Assembly: GCA_002690705.1 (NCBI GenBank)
Contig: NZFO01000011.1
Span: 123,062 to 187,061, forward strand
DNA: 64,000 bases
DNA from: Magnetovibrio sp.
Lineage (GTDB): Bacteria; Pseudomonadota; Alphaproteobacteria; Rhodospirillales; Casp-alpha2
Reading direction: 5' to 3'
The position numbers and the translations under genes are program-made. Every line of letters begins with the position of its first letter. Position 1 is the first letter of the stretch. The notes beneath the pieces are model-generated. The model searched no databases, was not told the DNA's origin, and worked only from the letters and a program-made list of their open reading frames with translations. Positions 54,924 to 63,814 of this stretch are shown here, one piece after another.

Positions 54924-55586
54924 ATGTGTGATGAGGATCTGATTCGATCTAATCGCGATTTGGTTATTGCGGCGGCCATGAGCCATGTGGCTTTCGATGG
55001 ATGGACATGGAAGGCGATAAAAACTGGGGCTATCGATGCAGGATTTACCGAAGCTGATGCAGCGCGTTTGTTTATCGGTGGCCTCGGCGATGCTGCGGAT
55101 CATTTTGCTGATTGGGCAGACAGGCGTATGGTGAAAGAACTCAATAATATCGATTTGGGCTCTATGCGGATACGTGACCGTATTTATACTTGTATTCAGT
55201 TGCGCATTCGCACGAATACGCCCCACAAAGAAGCGCTGCGGCGCCTAATGTCATTTCTGACCGTACCAACGAACGCTGGATTATTGGCGAAGAGTACATG
55301 GCGGACGTGTTCGAGAATTTGGTATGCAGCCGGGGATACCTCCACTGATTGGAATTATTACTCGAAACGCGGGCTGCTCGCATCTGTTTACTCATCTACA
55401 ATCTTATATTGGATGTCTGACCCTGGTGATAAAAGCGGAGACTTTCCAGATACTTGGGGCTTTTTAGAACGGCGTATTGATAATGTTCTAAAAACTTTTG
55501 GGTTGCCGAAAAAATTTTTGGCAAACCTTGGCGAATTAACTAGGCACGTTAGCCGCTGCTATCCAGATGGAAAATCCAACGTTTAA
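54924..55586 (+). CDS. COQ9-family ubiquinone-synthesis protein
   Basis: A 220-residue helical protein with the COQ9 pattern: an N-terminal three-helix TetR-like part (VIAAAMSHVAFDGWTWKAIKTGAIDAGFTEADAARLF split over residues 12-50) and a C-terminal lipid-binding part with NYYSKRGLLASVYSSTILYWMSD, the most conserved segment of the family. COQ9 helps present lipid intermediates to the ubiquinone hydroxylase. ATG 54924 has GAGGAG about 9 bases upstream; the frame could start inside def, which is less likely. Confidence 0.92.
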   Translation: MCDEDLIRSNRDLVIAAAMSHVAFDGWTWKAIKTGAIDAGFTEADAARLFIGGLGDAADHFADWADRRMVKELNNIDLGSMRIRDRIYTCIQLRIRTNTPHKEALRRLMSFLTVPTNAGLLAKSTWRTCSRIWYAAGDTSTDWNYYSKRGLLASVYSSTILYWMSDPGDKSGDFPDTWGFLERRIDNVLKTFGLPKKFLANLGELTRHVSRCYPDGKSNV

Positions 55587-56145
55587 CATTTAGTCTGTTA
55601 TTTTAATTACCAGCGTAGCTGACTTTGATGAAAACGCTGCATTGATTTAAGAGCAAACGATAATTGCCTGTGCCTCCCTGATAGTCAGTGCTTTCAATAA
55701 GGTTCGACCATGAGGGCATTTAATAGGCCACACTGATCACAGAATCTGCATTCCTCCAAAAGTTCAAGATAGAACCCGCATATTACATTCTCTGGTGTCT
55801 TTTAAAAAACGTGATGGATCTGTGATCCTGAACTCACTGGATATTATTAAAAGTCCATGGGGCATGGGGACCTCGTATACGATTGAGCGGAGAGGATAGA
55901 TGGCTAATCTAGTCTGACTCCTAGTCTCCTTTATAACTTACGGGACTTTTCCCTGTTAAAAGTTTTTTTAGATTATCAGGTCGACTTGGTTTGAGGTTAA
56001 ACTTTAAAATGCGGGTTGGTATATACTTAGGTGAGCAGCCCTATTCCTCATCCCGGGCCAGAAAAAATGCGTTTTATAAGCCTAAGTGGTTGGCGTGGAG
56101 GATGCATCCGCTTATTATTGCAGATTATATAAAACAGTCGGTCTG
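55587..56145. other. 560-base gap, no gene seen
   Basis: AT-rich spacer with frequent stops on both strands. No RNA gene, terminator or coding family is recognised. The upstream region of the following unknown gene presumably contains its promoter. Confidence 0.6.
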
Positions 56146-57204
56146 ATGATGAGTGACGACAGATCCTTTTTAGAACGGATGGGCATAGCGCCAACTAAAG
56201 GAGCGGGTGCTAAACCGGCTGGTGCGCCAATCCGTGAGAACGGTCTCGGGGTGCCGGCAGGGTTCGAAAAACTATCCACCGAGCGCCAAAACACCCGGGA
56301 TTCGCCCAAGCCCAACGGATTATCCTTTGGGAAGGAGGAAATATTAGGAACTTCTCAGGCTGGATCCGGCCTGATTGAAGGTGTGGATACCACCGTACAA
56401 TCTCTGGGGACAGGTGACTTGGCAGACCATTTTCTTGCTTGTGCTAAACTTGGCCGTTATTTGACAGTGGCTGATAACAGTCGTTTCATTATTACTGATG
56501 ATTTTAAGGCGCAACCCATTATCCCTGAAGCGTACAGTATGGCAGCCATCTTTTCGAAAGATTATTTGGTAGCGCAATCAGCTCTGCTGCCCCTTTCTAT
56601 TTCCGCCAACCAGATGTCAGTAAGTGAGCGAGATAAATTGGAGCGTTTATTTGGTTTGATCGAAGAGCAAACACTATCTGATCAAGTTCGGGAATCTGCG
56701 CAAACCATCAGGGAGCAGCAGTTTCGGGATGCCGAAATCAAAGCATTAGAGGCTGAGCTTGGTGAACGGATGACACCGGCTCGACTACGTTACCGCCAAT
56801 TTCTTAATGTTGTAAAACAACTAATGGACCGAAAAATTACCCCGGGCTCGTTTCTCGACGAATTTAGAGGATTCACTCAAGACGTCGCCGGACGATTAGA
56901 TTTTGGTATTTATAGTTTTTGTCTTGACCGTTTATTCGGTTCGGTTCGGGCACCGACGAAAGTCAAAAAGTTGCTGATTATTGAGCTCCTAAAATACCCG
57001 CCGCTGATTCGACGGGAGCTTATTTCAAACGTTTTAGTATTTCCGGGGCAAACCCGTGAATTGCTTGCTTTCATCCGCTATATGGTGACGTCGGAGCTTG
57101 GTCAGAACGTAGCGATTGAAATAGAATTATTGGAGGCGTTTAAGCAGAGACGCCTGTCAATGATGGATATCCAAAGTAGCCTGGCACAGTCTGAATGCAT
57201 TTAA
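56146..57204 (+). CDS. unknown helical protein upstream of a GGDEF-like gene
   Basis: A 352-residue soluble protein that I do not recognise. The first 100 residues are Gly/Pro-rich and probably disordered; residues about 100-160 contain VADNSRFIITDDFKAQPIIPEAYSM; from about 175 it is helical, with a charged helix (LEAELGERMTPARLRYRQFLNVVKQLMD) and a long C-terminal helical domain with many Leu and Arg (LLIIELLKYPPLIRRELISNVL). It has no signal peptide or membrane segment. ATG 56146 (or 56149) lies in MMSDDRSFLERMGIAP; the frame is open 20 codons upstream. It may be co-transcribed with the GGDEF-like gene 96 bases later. Confidence 0.8.
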   Translation: MMSDDRSFLERMGIAPTKGAGAKPAGAPIRENGLGVPAGFEKLSTERQNTRDSPKPNGLSFGKEEILGTSQAGSGLIEGVDTTVQSLGTGDLADHFLACAKLGRYLTVADNSRFIITDDFKAQPIIPEAYSMAAIFSKDYLVAQSALLPLSISANQMSVSERDKLERLFGLIEEQTLSDQVRESAQTIREQQFRDAEIKALEAELGERMTPARLRYRQFLNVVKQLMDRKITPGSFLDEFRGFTQDVAGRLDFGIYSFCLDRLFGSVRAPTKVKKLLIIELLKYPPLIRRELISNVLVFPGQTRELLAFIRYMVTSELGQNVAIEIELLEAFKQRRLSMMDIQSSLAQSECI

Positions 57205-57300
57205 AGTCATAGTTCTTCCTCAGGTAAGCAAGAGAGTATTAACCCTTTACATGTTATTAGAGACGTTGCCTTTGGGCGCGCTTAACAAAAGGGGCCGACC

Positions 57301-58044
57301 ATGGACGTGTATAAAACGAGGTCTATGTCGTCATTTCAAGACCAATCTAGTCCTCAACCCGGTGGGCATCGACAACATCAAGCCGAACTAGACGGCGATG
57401 AGGGCGATGATCGCCAACACACAGCTGCTATCGATGCGGATGGTTTGCCTCTCGATGCAATTTCACCAGAGGCTCAGCGGATTATTGACTCACTGGCTGC
57501 GCAAATAGAGCCCATGCGGCTAGAAGTTGCACAGGCGAGGGCAAGAGAGAATCGTCTCTATGAATTAGCGCGTATCCATTCAGTTTTGCCAATTCCGGAT
57601 CGTCGTGAGTTTGAGAGAGAATTACGGTATATAATAGATCATATTTTGGATGCTGGAGCACTCGCGAAACTCCTGGTAATTAATATTGAGAGTGCTGAAG
57701 TATTACGCCGCAGCTTAGGATGGGCTTGCTCAAATGCGATGATTTTGCACGCCGTGAGGGTAATCAAAGGTATGAGTGAAAATAATGACATACTTGGAAG
57801 CCTTTGTGGCCATGACCTCGGGGTAATTTTATTCAGCACAGATCTGAAGAGTCTTGAGACTAAAATTAAGGGTATTGAGCGCCATCTCAATGAAACCCCG
57901 CTTAATTGGCAGGGTGAAAATATTGCCATTCGTCCGCGTCTCGGCTCCATTCTGCTTGACGCAGGCTGTGCGGAGATGCAATTAACGAACGCCGTTGATA
58001 AAGTTTTTTGTCAAACCACTCTTCCAAACGAGTGTATTAAGTAA
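57301..58044 (+). CDS. degenerate GGDEF-domain protein
   Basis: A 247-residue protein. Residues 1-55 are polar and probably disordered; residues about 58-90 form a coiled-coil-like helix (SLAAQIEPMRLEVAQARARENRLYEL); residues about 97-240 have the GGDEF fold pattern: LPIPDRREFERELR, LLVINIES, SNAMILHAVRVIKGM. The catalytic loop is CGHDLG (GHDLG at residues 170-174) instead of GGDEF, so cyclase activity is unlikely; a binding or scaffold role is inferred. AGGGG lies about 6 bases before ATG 57301. It converges with a DUF465 gene. Confidence 0.8.
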   Translation: MDVYKTRSMSSFQDQSSPQPGGHRQHQAELDGDEGDDRQHTAAIDADGLPLDAISPEAQRIIDSLAAQIEPMRLEVAQARARENRLYELARIHSVLPIPDRREFERELRYIIDHILDAGALAKLLVINIESAEVLRRSLGWACSNAMILHAVRVIKGMSENNDILGSLCGHDLGVILFSTDLKSLETKIKGIERHLNETPLNWQGENIAIRPRLGSILLDAGCAEMQLTNAVDKVFCQTTLPNECIK

Positions 58045-58051
58045 TTATTCG

Positions 58052-58252
58052 TCACGCGATGATATCGGGCATTAGCTGTGACTTTAAAGAACAAATTTGA
58101 TCCTTTAAGTGAAGCTTCCGTTTCTTTAAGCGTTGCATATAGAGTTGATCATGCAAAGCGGTATCCGAAACACGATCTAATATCTCGTTTAAATCCCGAT
58201 GTTCAATTTGAAGTGCGATGATACGCTCTCTAATTTCCCGATTAATACTCAT
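58052..58252 (-). CDS. DUF465/YdcH-family small protein
   Basis: A 66-residue charged helical hairpin: EIRERIIALQIEHRDLNEILDR, then YMQRLKKRKLHLKDQICSLKSQL. This is the DUF465 (YdcH) pattern of two antiparallel helices. Function is unknown. AGGATAGGG lies just before the ATG at 58252. It converges with the GGDEF-like gene (7 bases between stops) and is divergent from a second DUF465 gene at 58433. Confidence 0.88.
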   Translation of the reverse strand: MSINREIRERIIALQIEHRDLNEILDRVSDTALHDQLYMQRLKKRKLHLKDQICSLKSQLMPDIIA

Positions 58253-58432
58253 ACTACCCTATCCTATTGCCCGTATCTGGAACATTCGTTGACGGACATA
58301 GATTGTAGCAGAGCCTTTGCATTTGGTATAAGGTACAAAGTTAGTATCAAGATAGTGTGTTGTTTAACGAAGTGGTCTTGGTAGGTATGGAGTAGTGTCA
58401 TAACGTATTTTCCATAAGGAGCGTTTTATCTC

Positions 58433-58600
58433 ATGAACTTACACGAACGTATAGAAACCCTACGTCATCGTCATGACGAATTACAATCAGCAATAAACAC
58501 CCTATCCAAAAATTACACTAGTGAAATAGAAGTCCACGATTTAAAAAAGAAAAAGTTGGCGATTAAGGATGAAATTGCGCAATTGACGGCACAGCTGTAA
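58433..58600 (+). CDS. DUF465/YdcH-family small protein (second copy)
   Basis: A 55-residue frame: MNLHERIETLRHRHDELQSA, a short turn, then EVHDLKKKKLAIKDEIAQL. The pattern of an (H)xxL helix, turn and LKKKKLxIKDEI helix is the canonical DUF465 form, more typical than its neighbour at 58052-58252. AAGGAG lies about 11 bases before ATG 58433. The two copies are divergently placed and share the same fold, which suggests local duplication or paired function. Confidence 0.9.
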   Translation: MNLHERIETLRHRHDELQSAINTLSKNYTSEIEVHDLKKKKLAIKDEIAQLTAQL

Positions 58601-58772
58601 GCTTTTCCTAAGAGGTGAAGATTCTCACTTCGGATTATGTTTGATCGTCTGTCCTTCACTTTCATGGGTGCATAATAATAATTATTACTATTCGGCTTGT
58701 CGTTTATAAGAGGACACCCGTTTCAATGGCCTGGTGCTGAAAAGTCATAAAACTTTGGTCATTTCCCTATGC

Positions 58773-60410
58773 TCAATCAGGGAGTAATTGGGCCCGTAAC
58801 TTAAACTTCTGAACTTTTCCGGTAGATGTTTTTGGTAATTCGCAAAAAATAATGTCTTTTGGGCACTTGTAATGCGCCAAATTTTTACGACAAAAATCGA
58901 GCATATCCTCTTTTGATGGAGTATCAACACCTGTCTTAACCTCAATAAAGGCACAGGGGGTTTCGCCCCACTTTTTGTCGGGCTTCGCGACAACTGCCGA
59001 TAGCATCACGGCTGGATGCCGAGAGAGTGCGTCCTCCACTTCGATCGAAGAAATATTCTCGCCACCGGAGATAATAATGTCTTTGGAACGGTCTTTAAGC
59101 TGGACGTACCCATCTGGATGCATAACGCCTAAGTCTCCAGAGTGAAACCAGCCGCCAGCAAGGGCAGCGCTCGTGGTTTCCGTATTCTTGAGATAGCCCT
59201 TCATAACCACATTACCCTGAAACATTACCTCTCCCATAGTCTCGCCATCGGGTGGCACTGGCTGCATTGTCCCGGGTTTCATCACTTGAAGCCCTTCGAG
59301 CACATGGTAAGGAACGCCTTGTCGGCCTTTTTTCGTAATTTGCTCATTAATGGGCAATTCTGCCCATTCTGGGTGCCAAGCGCATATAACGGCAGGACCG
59401 TATGTTTCGGTCAGGCCGTATACATGGGTGACTTCGAAGCCTTGCTCTTGCATTTGTTGGAGGGTTGTCGCAGGCGGGGGAGCGGCGGCTGTCATGACCT
59501 TCACTTGATGGTCGAATTTGCGACGTTCAGTGTCAGTAGCATTTATAACTAAATTCAGTACAATAGGCGCACCACAAAAGTGGGTCACTTTGTGTTCCGC
59601 TATAGCGGTAAAAATATTTTTTGCGTTAACGCGACGAAGGCAGACGTTGGTTCCAGCGACGGCCGCAATAGTCCACGGGAAACACCACCCATTGCAATGA
59701 AACATGGGTAGAGTCCAAAGATAGGTTGCGTGGTGGTTCATATTCCAACCAACAGCATTGGACAACGCATTGAGGTATGCTCCACGATGGTGATAAACTA
59801 CCCCTTTAGGATTGCCTGTGGTCCCAGATGTGTAATTTAAAGAAATAGCATTCCACTCGTCACTAGGAAGTTCAAAAGGTAGGTTAGCGTAACCTTCTGC
59901 GATAAAGGCCTCATAGTTAGTTTCCCCAATCAGTTCACAATGCGTGAAGTCGCCCTCGCTATCGACAATATCGATCACTATTAAGTCGTCGCGATCCAAT
60001 TTTTCCACCGCAATTTTCACAGTGGGTGCAAACTCTGTATCCGTGAGGAGAACACGAGCCTCTCCATGAGTAAGGCAAAATGCTATGGCCTCCGCGTCCA
60101 AACGCACGTTTAACGCATTGACGACGGCGCCAATCATCGCGGGACCAAAAGCGCACTCATACATTTCTGGTGTATTCGACGCCATTACGGCGACTGTATC
60201 GCCTCTGCCTATTCCGCGCCCTTCGAGCGCTGCGGCCAGTTGTCGGGAACGTTGAAAAGTTTCTGCCCAAGTAAAGCGCTTACGCCCATGGATTACTGAT
60301 GTGTGGTTAGGGTATGTATTTGCTGTGCGCGCTATGAAAGATATTGGGGAGAGCGGTGAAAAATTAGCCCTCACTTTTTCCAAACCTTGGTCGTAAATAT
60401 TTTTGGTCAT
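58773..60410 (-). CDS. acyl-CoA synthetase (AMP-forming), DmdB-like size class
   Basis: A 545-residue adenylate-forming ligase. Motifs: NYTSGTTGNPKGVVYHHRGAY, LPMFHCNGWCFPW, YGLTETYGP, GWFHSGDLGVMHPDGYVQLKDRSKDIIISGGENISS and the C-terminal lysine motif PKTSTGKVQKF. Size and the FHCNGW and ENISS features match medium/short-chain acyl-CoA ligases, including the methylmercaptopropionate ligase DmdB of marine alphaproteobacteria; the true substrate cannot be told from sequence. GAGGGG lies about 8 bases before the ATG at 60410. Confidence 0.92.
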   Translation of the reverse strand: MTKNIYDQGLEKVRANFSPLSPISFIARTANTYPNHTSVIHGRKRFTWAETFQRSRQLAAALEGRGIGRGDTVAVMASNTPEMYECAFGPAMIGAVVNALNVRLDAEAIAFCLTHGEARVLLTDTEFAPTVKIAVEKLDRDDLIVIDIVDSEGDFTHCELIGETNYEAFIAEGYANLPFELPSDEWNAISLNYTSGTTGNPKGVVYHHRGAYLNALSNAVGWNMNHHATYLWTLPMFHCNGWCFPWTIAAVAGTNVCLRRVNAKNIFTAIAEHKVTHFCGAPIVLNLVINATDTERRKFDHQVKVMTAAAPPPATTLQQMQEQGFEVTHVYGLTETYGPAVICAWHPEWAELPINEQITKKGRQGVPYHVLEGLQVMKPGTMQPVPPDGETMGEVMFQGNVVMKGYLKNTETTSAALAGGWFHSGDLGVMHPDGYVQLKDRSKDIIISGGENISSIEVEDALSRHPAVMLSAVVAKPDKKWGETPCAFIEVKTGVDTPSKEDMLDFCRKNLAHYKCPKDIIFCELPKTSTGKVQKFKLRAQLLPD

Positions 60411-61077
60411 GTAATGGCCCCTCTTTTCTGCAAGCTACACTTGATTAACAGCGAGATTGCCACGAGGGATAGTATTTGCGTGTTCCTTCGAAAAATCTAG
60501 CTTTTTAAAATATATTTTATTGGGAAGGCTTATTTAATTTTTCAAAAATGTCTGAGAAATTAAGCTCATGGTTTGAGAAAAATATGTTCAACACCCCAAG
60601 TGACCCGTTAGACTCGCTCGTCTGTGTTTGTTACACTCTTAGTTGTATGAAATTTGATGGATTGGCAGTGCGAAGTTGAAGCCGACCCAAAAGCTCTGTA
60701 TCAGGCCCGAGTTAAACGCCGTCTAAAAGTTTTGCAAGATCAGCCCAACAGTTAAATTCAATTATCTGTTCGGATCAATAAGTTATTAACCTTCGGCTAA
60801 CTTAGTATTTGAAATCTTTTTTAATAATCATGGTTCCGCTTCTCTCTTCAGAAGAAGACATAATGACTATCTCCAGAAATTAGGTCTACCTCAACCCCAG
60901 TTGCAGCATATGTCTTGATTTATTGAGATCGTGGTATTTGGCACTAAAATAGTAGACTAAAGGAATTACACTGGATAATGAGTATAAACAATTTTGAAAG
61001 TGTAACCCGCGTGATAAAAATGAGCCGAGGTTGCAGTTTGGGCACTTACGCGGCTAGTTGACTAACGGGGAGATCAA
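60411..61077. other. 670-base gap with traces of a small broken gene
   Basis: Between the divergent acyl-CoA ligase and prpE genes. It has no intact gene, but two short frames at 60548 and 60657 read like parts of one small protein (listed separately). The stretch also has to contain both promoters. No RNA gene or riboswitch is recognised. Confidence 0.55.
60548..60755 (+). pseudogene. possible broken small gene
   Basis: From ATG 60548 one frame reads MSEKLSSWFEKNMFNTPSDP and ends at a TGA near 60677. Overlapping in another frame, ATG 60657 opens a 32-residue piece, MDWQCEVEADPKALYQARVK and so on, ending QDQPNS at TAA 60755. Both pieces have protein-like composition, unlike the surrounding DNA, and could be joined by one indel. 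I know no family that fits, so this is a weak call. Confidence 0.25.
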
Positions 61078-62985
61078 ATGACTAACGCTTATGACATGGC
61101 ATATACACGTGCTCAGGATGAGCCAGAGGCTTTCTGGGCTGAGGCAGCAAGGGAAATCGACTGGTACAAAACCTGGGATAAAGTTCTTGATGACAGCAAT
61201 CCGCCTTTTTATCGATGGTTTTTGGGAGCCGAATGCAATACATGCTTCAACGCGCTCGACCGACACGTTAAGGCAGGGCGTGGCGAGCAAGCGGCGCTAA
61301 TCTATGACAGCCCCGTCACCAATAACACCAAACGTACTTATACTTACAATCAATTATTGAACGAGGTATCACTTTTCGCAGGGGTGCTGCGAAAAGAAGG
61401 TGTAGGAAGAGGTGACCGCGTAATCATTTACATGCCAATGGTGCCTGAAGCTGCAATAGCCATGCTGGCTTGTGCGCGGCTTGGTGCAATCCATTCGGTT
61501 GTGTTCGGTGGGTTCGCCTCGAATGAATTGGCTGTACGTATCGATGATGCTAAACCCACAGCTATAATAAGTGCCACCTGCGGCGTCGAGGTTAATAAAG
61601 TTATAAACTACATGCCGCTTTTAAATGGTGCGATTGATTTGGCTAAACATAAGCCATCCGTTTGCATCATTTTGGCGAGGCCTGAAGCAGAAGCTGAATT
61701 AAAAGAAGGCCGTGACATTGATTGGGCGAGTGCCATGTTGATGGCAGAACCTGCTAAGTGTGTACCAGTGGCTGCCACGGATCCACTTTATATTTTATAC
61801 ACGTCTGGTACCACGGGCCAGCCTAAGGGCGTTGTCCGTGACAACGGCGGGCACATGGTTGCACTTAAGTGGTCGATGTCTGCGATTTACGATTGCAACC
61901 CAGGAGACGTATATTGGGCCGCGTCGGATGTAGGCTGGGTTGTAGGCCACAGTTATATTGTCTATGCGCCGCTCATTAACGGGTGTACTACTGTTCTTTA
62001 TGAGGGCAAGCCTGTTGGCACTCCCGACGCGGGTGCTTTTTGGCGCATGATATCCGAATATGACATCAAGGTTTTATTTACTGCTCCGACGGCTTTCCGA
62101 GCGATTAAACGAGAGGATCCAGCTGGAGCACTTCTTGCCAATTATGATATGTCGTCGTTTAAATCTTTATTCTTAGCAGGCGAACGTCTTGATCCCGACA
62201 CGCTGCAATGGGCACAAGAAAAACTGAAGGTCCCTGTAATAGATCATTGGTGGCAGACTGAGACTGGTTGGTCTATTGCCGCCAATTGTCTCGGACTCCA
62301 CGCACTACCTATCAAGGCGGGTTCCCCAACTAAAGCAGCTCCAGGTTGGGATGTGAGCGTCGTCAATGATGAGGGTGAGAACGTACCGAACGGCCAAATT
62401 GGATCAATCGTCATAAAGCTACCTATGCCACCCGCTGCGCTGCCGACACTTTGGGAGAAGGACGAAATTTTCATTGAAAAATACATGGTAGACTTTCCGG
62501 GTTATTATAATACGGCTGACGCGGGCATGATCGACGATGACGGATACCTTTATATCATGGCTCGAACTGATGATATCATTAACGTTGCAGGACATCGGCT
62601 CTCAACTGGTGGCATAGAAGAAGTACTCGCCGACCACCCTGATGTTGCGGAATGTGCCGTTATCGGGGTTGCTGATCAATTGAAGGGGCAATTACCCATC
62701 GGGTTTCTTGTACTTAATGCTGGTACTCAGACGAGCGAAGATGCAATCATCGCTGACACTGTAGCTATGGTTCGAGAGCGTATTGGAGCTGTTGCTGCTT
62801 ATAAGACTGCTGTTGTTGTTGAACGGTTGCCAAAAACACGTTCAGGTAAAATTCTGCGCAGCACAATGCAGAAGATTGCTGATCAGGAAGACTACAGTAT
62901 GCCCGCAACAATTGATGATCCCTTGATATTGGGCGAGATGGATGAGGCGTTGCAGTCAATTGGTTACTCAAAAGCGCGCGCGTAA
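61078..62985 (+). CDS. prpE: propionyl-CoA synthetase
   Basis: A 635-residue adenylate-forming enzyme of the acetyl-/propionyl-CoA synthetase type. Motifs: N-terminal YTRAQDEPEAFWAEAAREIDWYKTWDKVLDD, P-loop YTSGTTGQPKGVV, DVGWVVGHSYIVYAPL, HWWQTETGWSIAAN, TGD-like NTADAGMIDDDGYLYIMARTDDIINVAGHRLSTG and the lysine motif LPKTRSGKILRSTMQ. The residues around the carboxylate pocket and the length fit PrpE rather than Acs. Propionyl-CoA would then go to methylmalonyl-CoA, whose mutase needs MeaB. GGGGAGA lies about 6 bases before ATG 61078. Confidence 0.92.
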   Translation: MTNAYDMAYTRAQDEPEAFWAEAAREIDWYKTWDKVLDDSNPPFYRWFLGAECNTCFNALDRHVKAGRGEQAALIYDSPVTNNTKRTYTYNQLLNEVSLFAGVLRKEGVGRGDRVIIYMPMVPEAAIAMLACARLGAIHSVVFGGFASNELAVRIDDAKPTAIISATCGVEVNKVINYMPLLNGAIDLAKHKPSVCIILARPEAEAELKEGRDIDWASAMLMAEPAKCVPVAATDPLYILYTSGTTGQPKGVVRDNGGHMVALKWSMSAIYDCNPGDVYWAASDVGWVVGHSYIVYAPLINGCTTVLYEGKPVGTPDAGAFWRMISEYDIKVLFTAPTAFRAIKREDPAGALLANYDMSSFKSLFLAGERLDPDTLQWAQEKLKVPVIDHWWQTETGWSIAANCLGLHALPIKAGSPTKAAPGWDVSVVNDEGENVPNGQIGSIVIKLPMPPAALPTLWEKDEIFIEKYMVDFPGYYNTADAGMIDDDGYLYIMARTDDIINVAGHRLSTGGIEEVLADHPDVAECAVIGVADQLKGQLPIGFLVLNAGTQTSEDAIIADTVAMVRERIGAVAAYKTAVVVERLPKTRSGKILRSTMQKIADQEDYSMPATIDDPLILGEMDEALQSIGYSKARA

Positions 62986-63026
62986 CACCCCTTGACTTAT
63001 TTTATGAGAGGGCGCTAAATTTTTTT

Positions 63027-63590
63027 ACCGAAATAGCTTTAATCGTCGGAGCTGGCGCAGGTTTAAGTACTTTGGTTGGGCGGTTGTGAGCTACACGTGG
63101 CATGAACGTCACTACGGCGGCACAAAATATCAATAAAATAGATAATTTGGCGACTGATATTGGGTTCTCGCTGAATAAGTGTGACGCCTCCGATCCCATA
63201 AGCCTAACTTCATTAATCGGGGCGCTTGACGGAAAGTCTCAAACACCGAACTTTATTGTTTATAACACTAGCTTACATTACGAGGGTGCCCTCGAGGAAC
63301 TGAATACAGAAGAAGTCCGAAAGTCCTTTATGACTATTGATATGGTGGGTTTTTGGTGGCGCAGGCAGCCATTAAACGAATGGCTCTTGCAGTAGTCTGT
63401 TCAATATTTGTCATTGGAGCCTCAGCCACCACGTAGGGGGTCTGTTCCCTTTCCAATGGGTAAGTTTGAGTTGCGTCTGAAGAACATCCACGTAGCTCAT
63501 TCGGTAATTTATGGAAACATTAAGCGAATGAACGATTGTAGAACAAACTCGCCTATTACCAAAAAAATTATTGAGTACCGACGCCATTGA
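63027..63590 (+). pseudogene. decayed short-chain dehydrogenase gene
   Basis: Pieces in three frames line up as one SDR. Frame 1 from 63027 gives the Rossmann start ALIVGAGAGLSTLVGRL, a TGA at 63087-63089, then MNVTTAAQNINKID and NFIVYNTSLHYEGALEELN. Near 63340 homology moves to a second frame, GGFLVAQAAIKRM, continuing to IGASATT and a TAG at 63434-63436. A third frame then gives PMGKFELR joined directly to LKNIHVAHSVIYGNI, with about 12 expected residues absent between them. The C-terminal part after this is lost. No start codon is apparent at the front. The family is recognised by motif order (GxGxGL, NxS, YxxGK region). Confidence 0.85.
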
Positions 63591-63814
63591 TGAGACTCTT
63601 ATTTATCTTTTCGACCAGAATCGAGGAGCTTGTACGTGGGAAATTACACTTCGCACCGGGGTAGAAAAATGTTTTTAAACAACATCTTACATAGAATTTT
63701 AATCACGAAATGTATGTGATTAGGTTGAAACGCAATCATTAAGTGCTATATAGAAATGATGTTAGTATGATTGAATCCTAGCTCGTTCCTCTGGAGTAAC
63801 ACTGAGAGGTTAGT

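Noticed and set aside
55587-56145. tRNA-like GGTTCGA string near 55699
   Set aside because: The flanking bases do not form an acceptor stem or a T arm of the right length.
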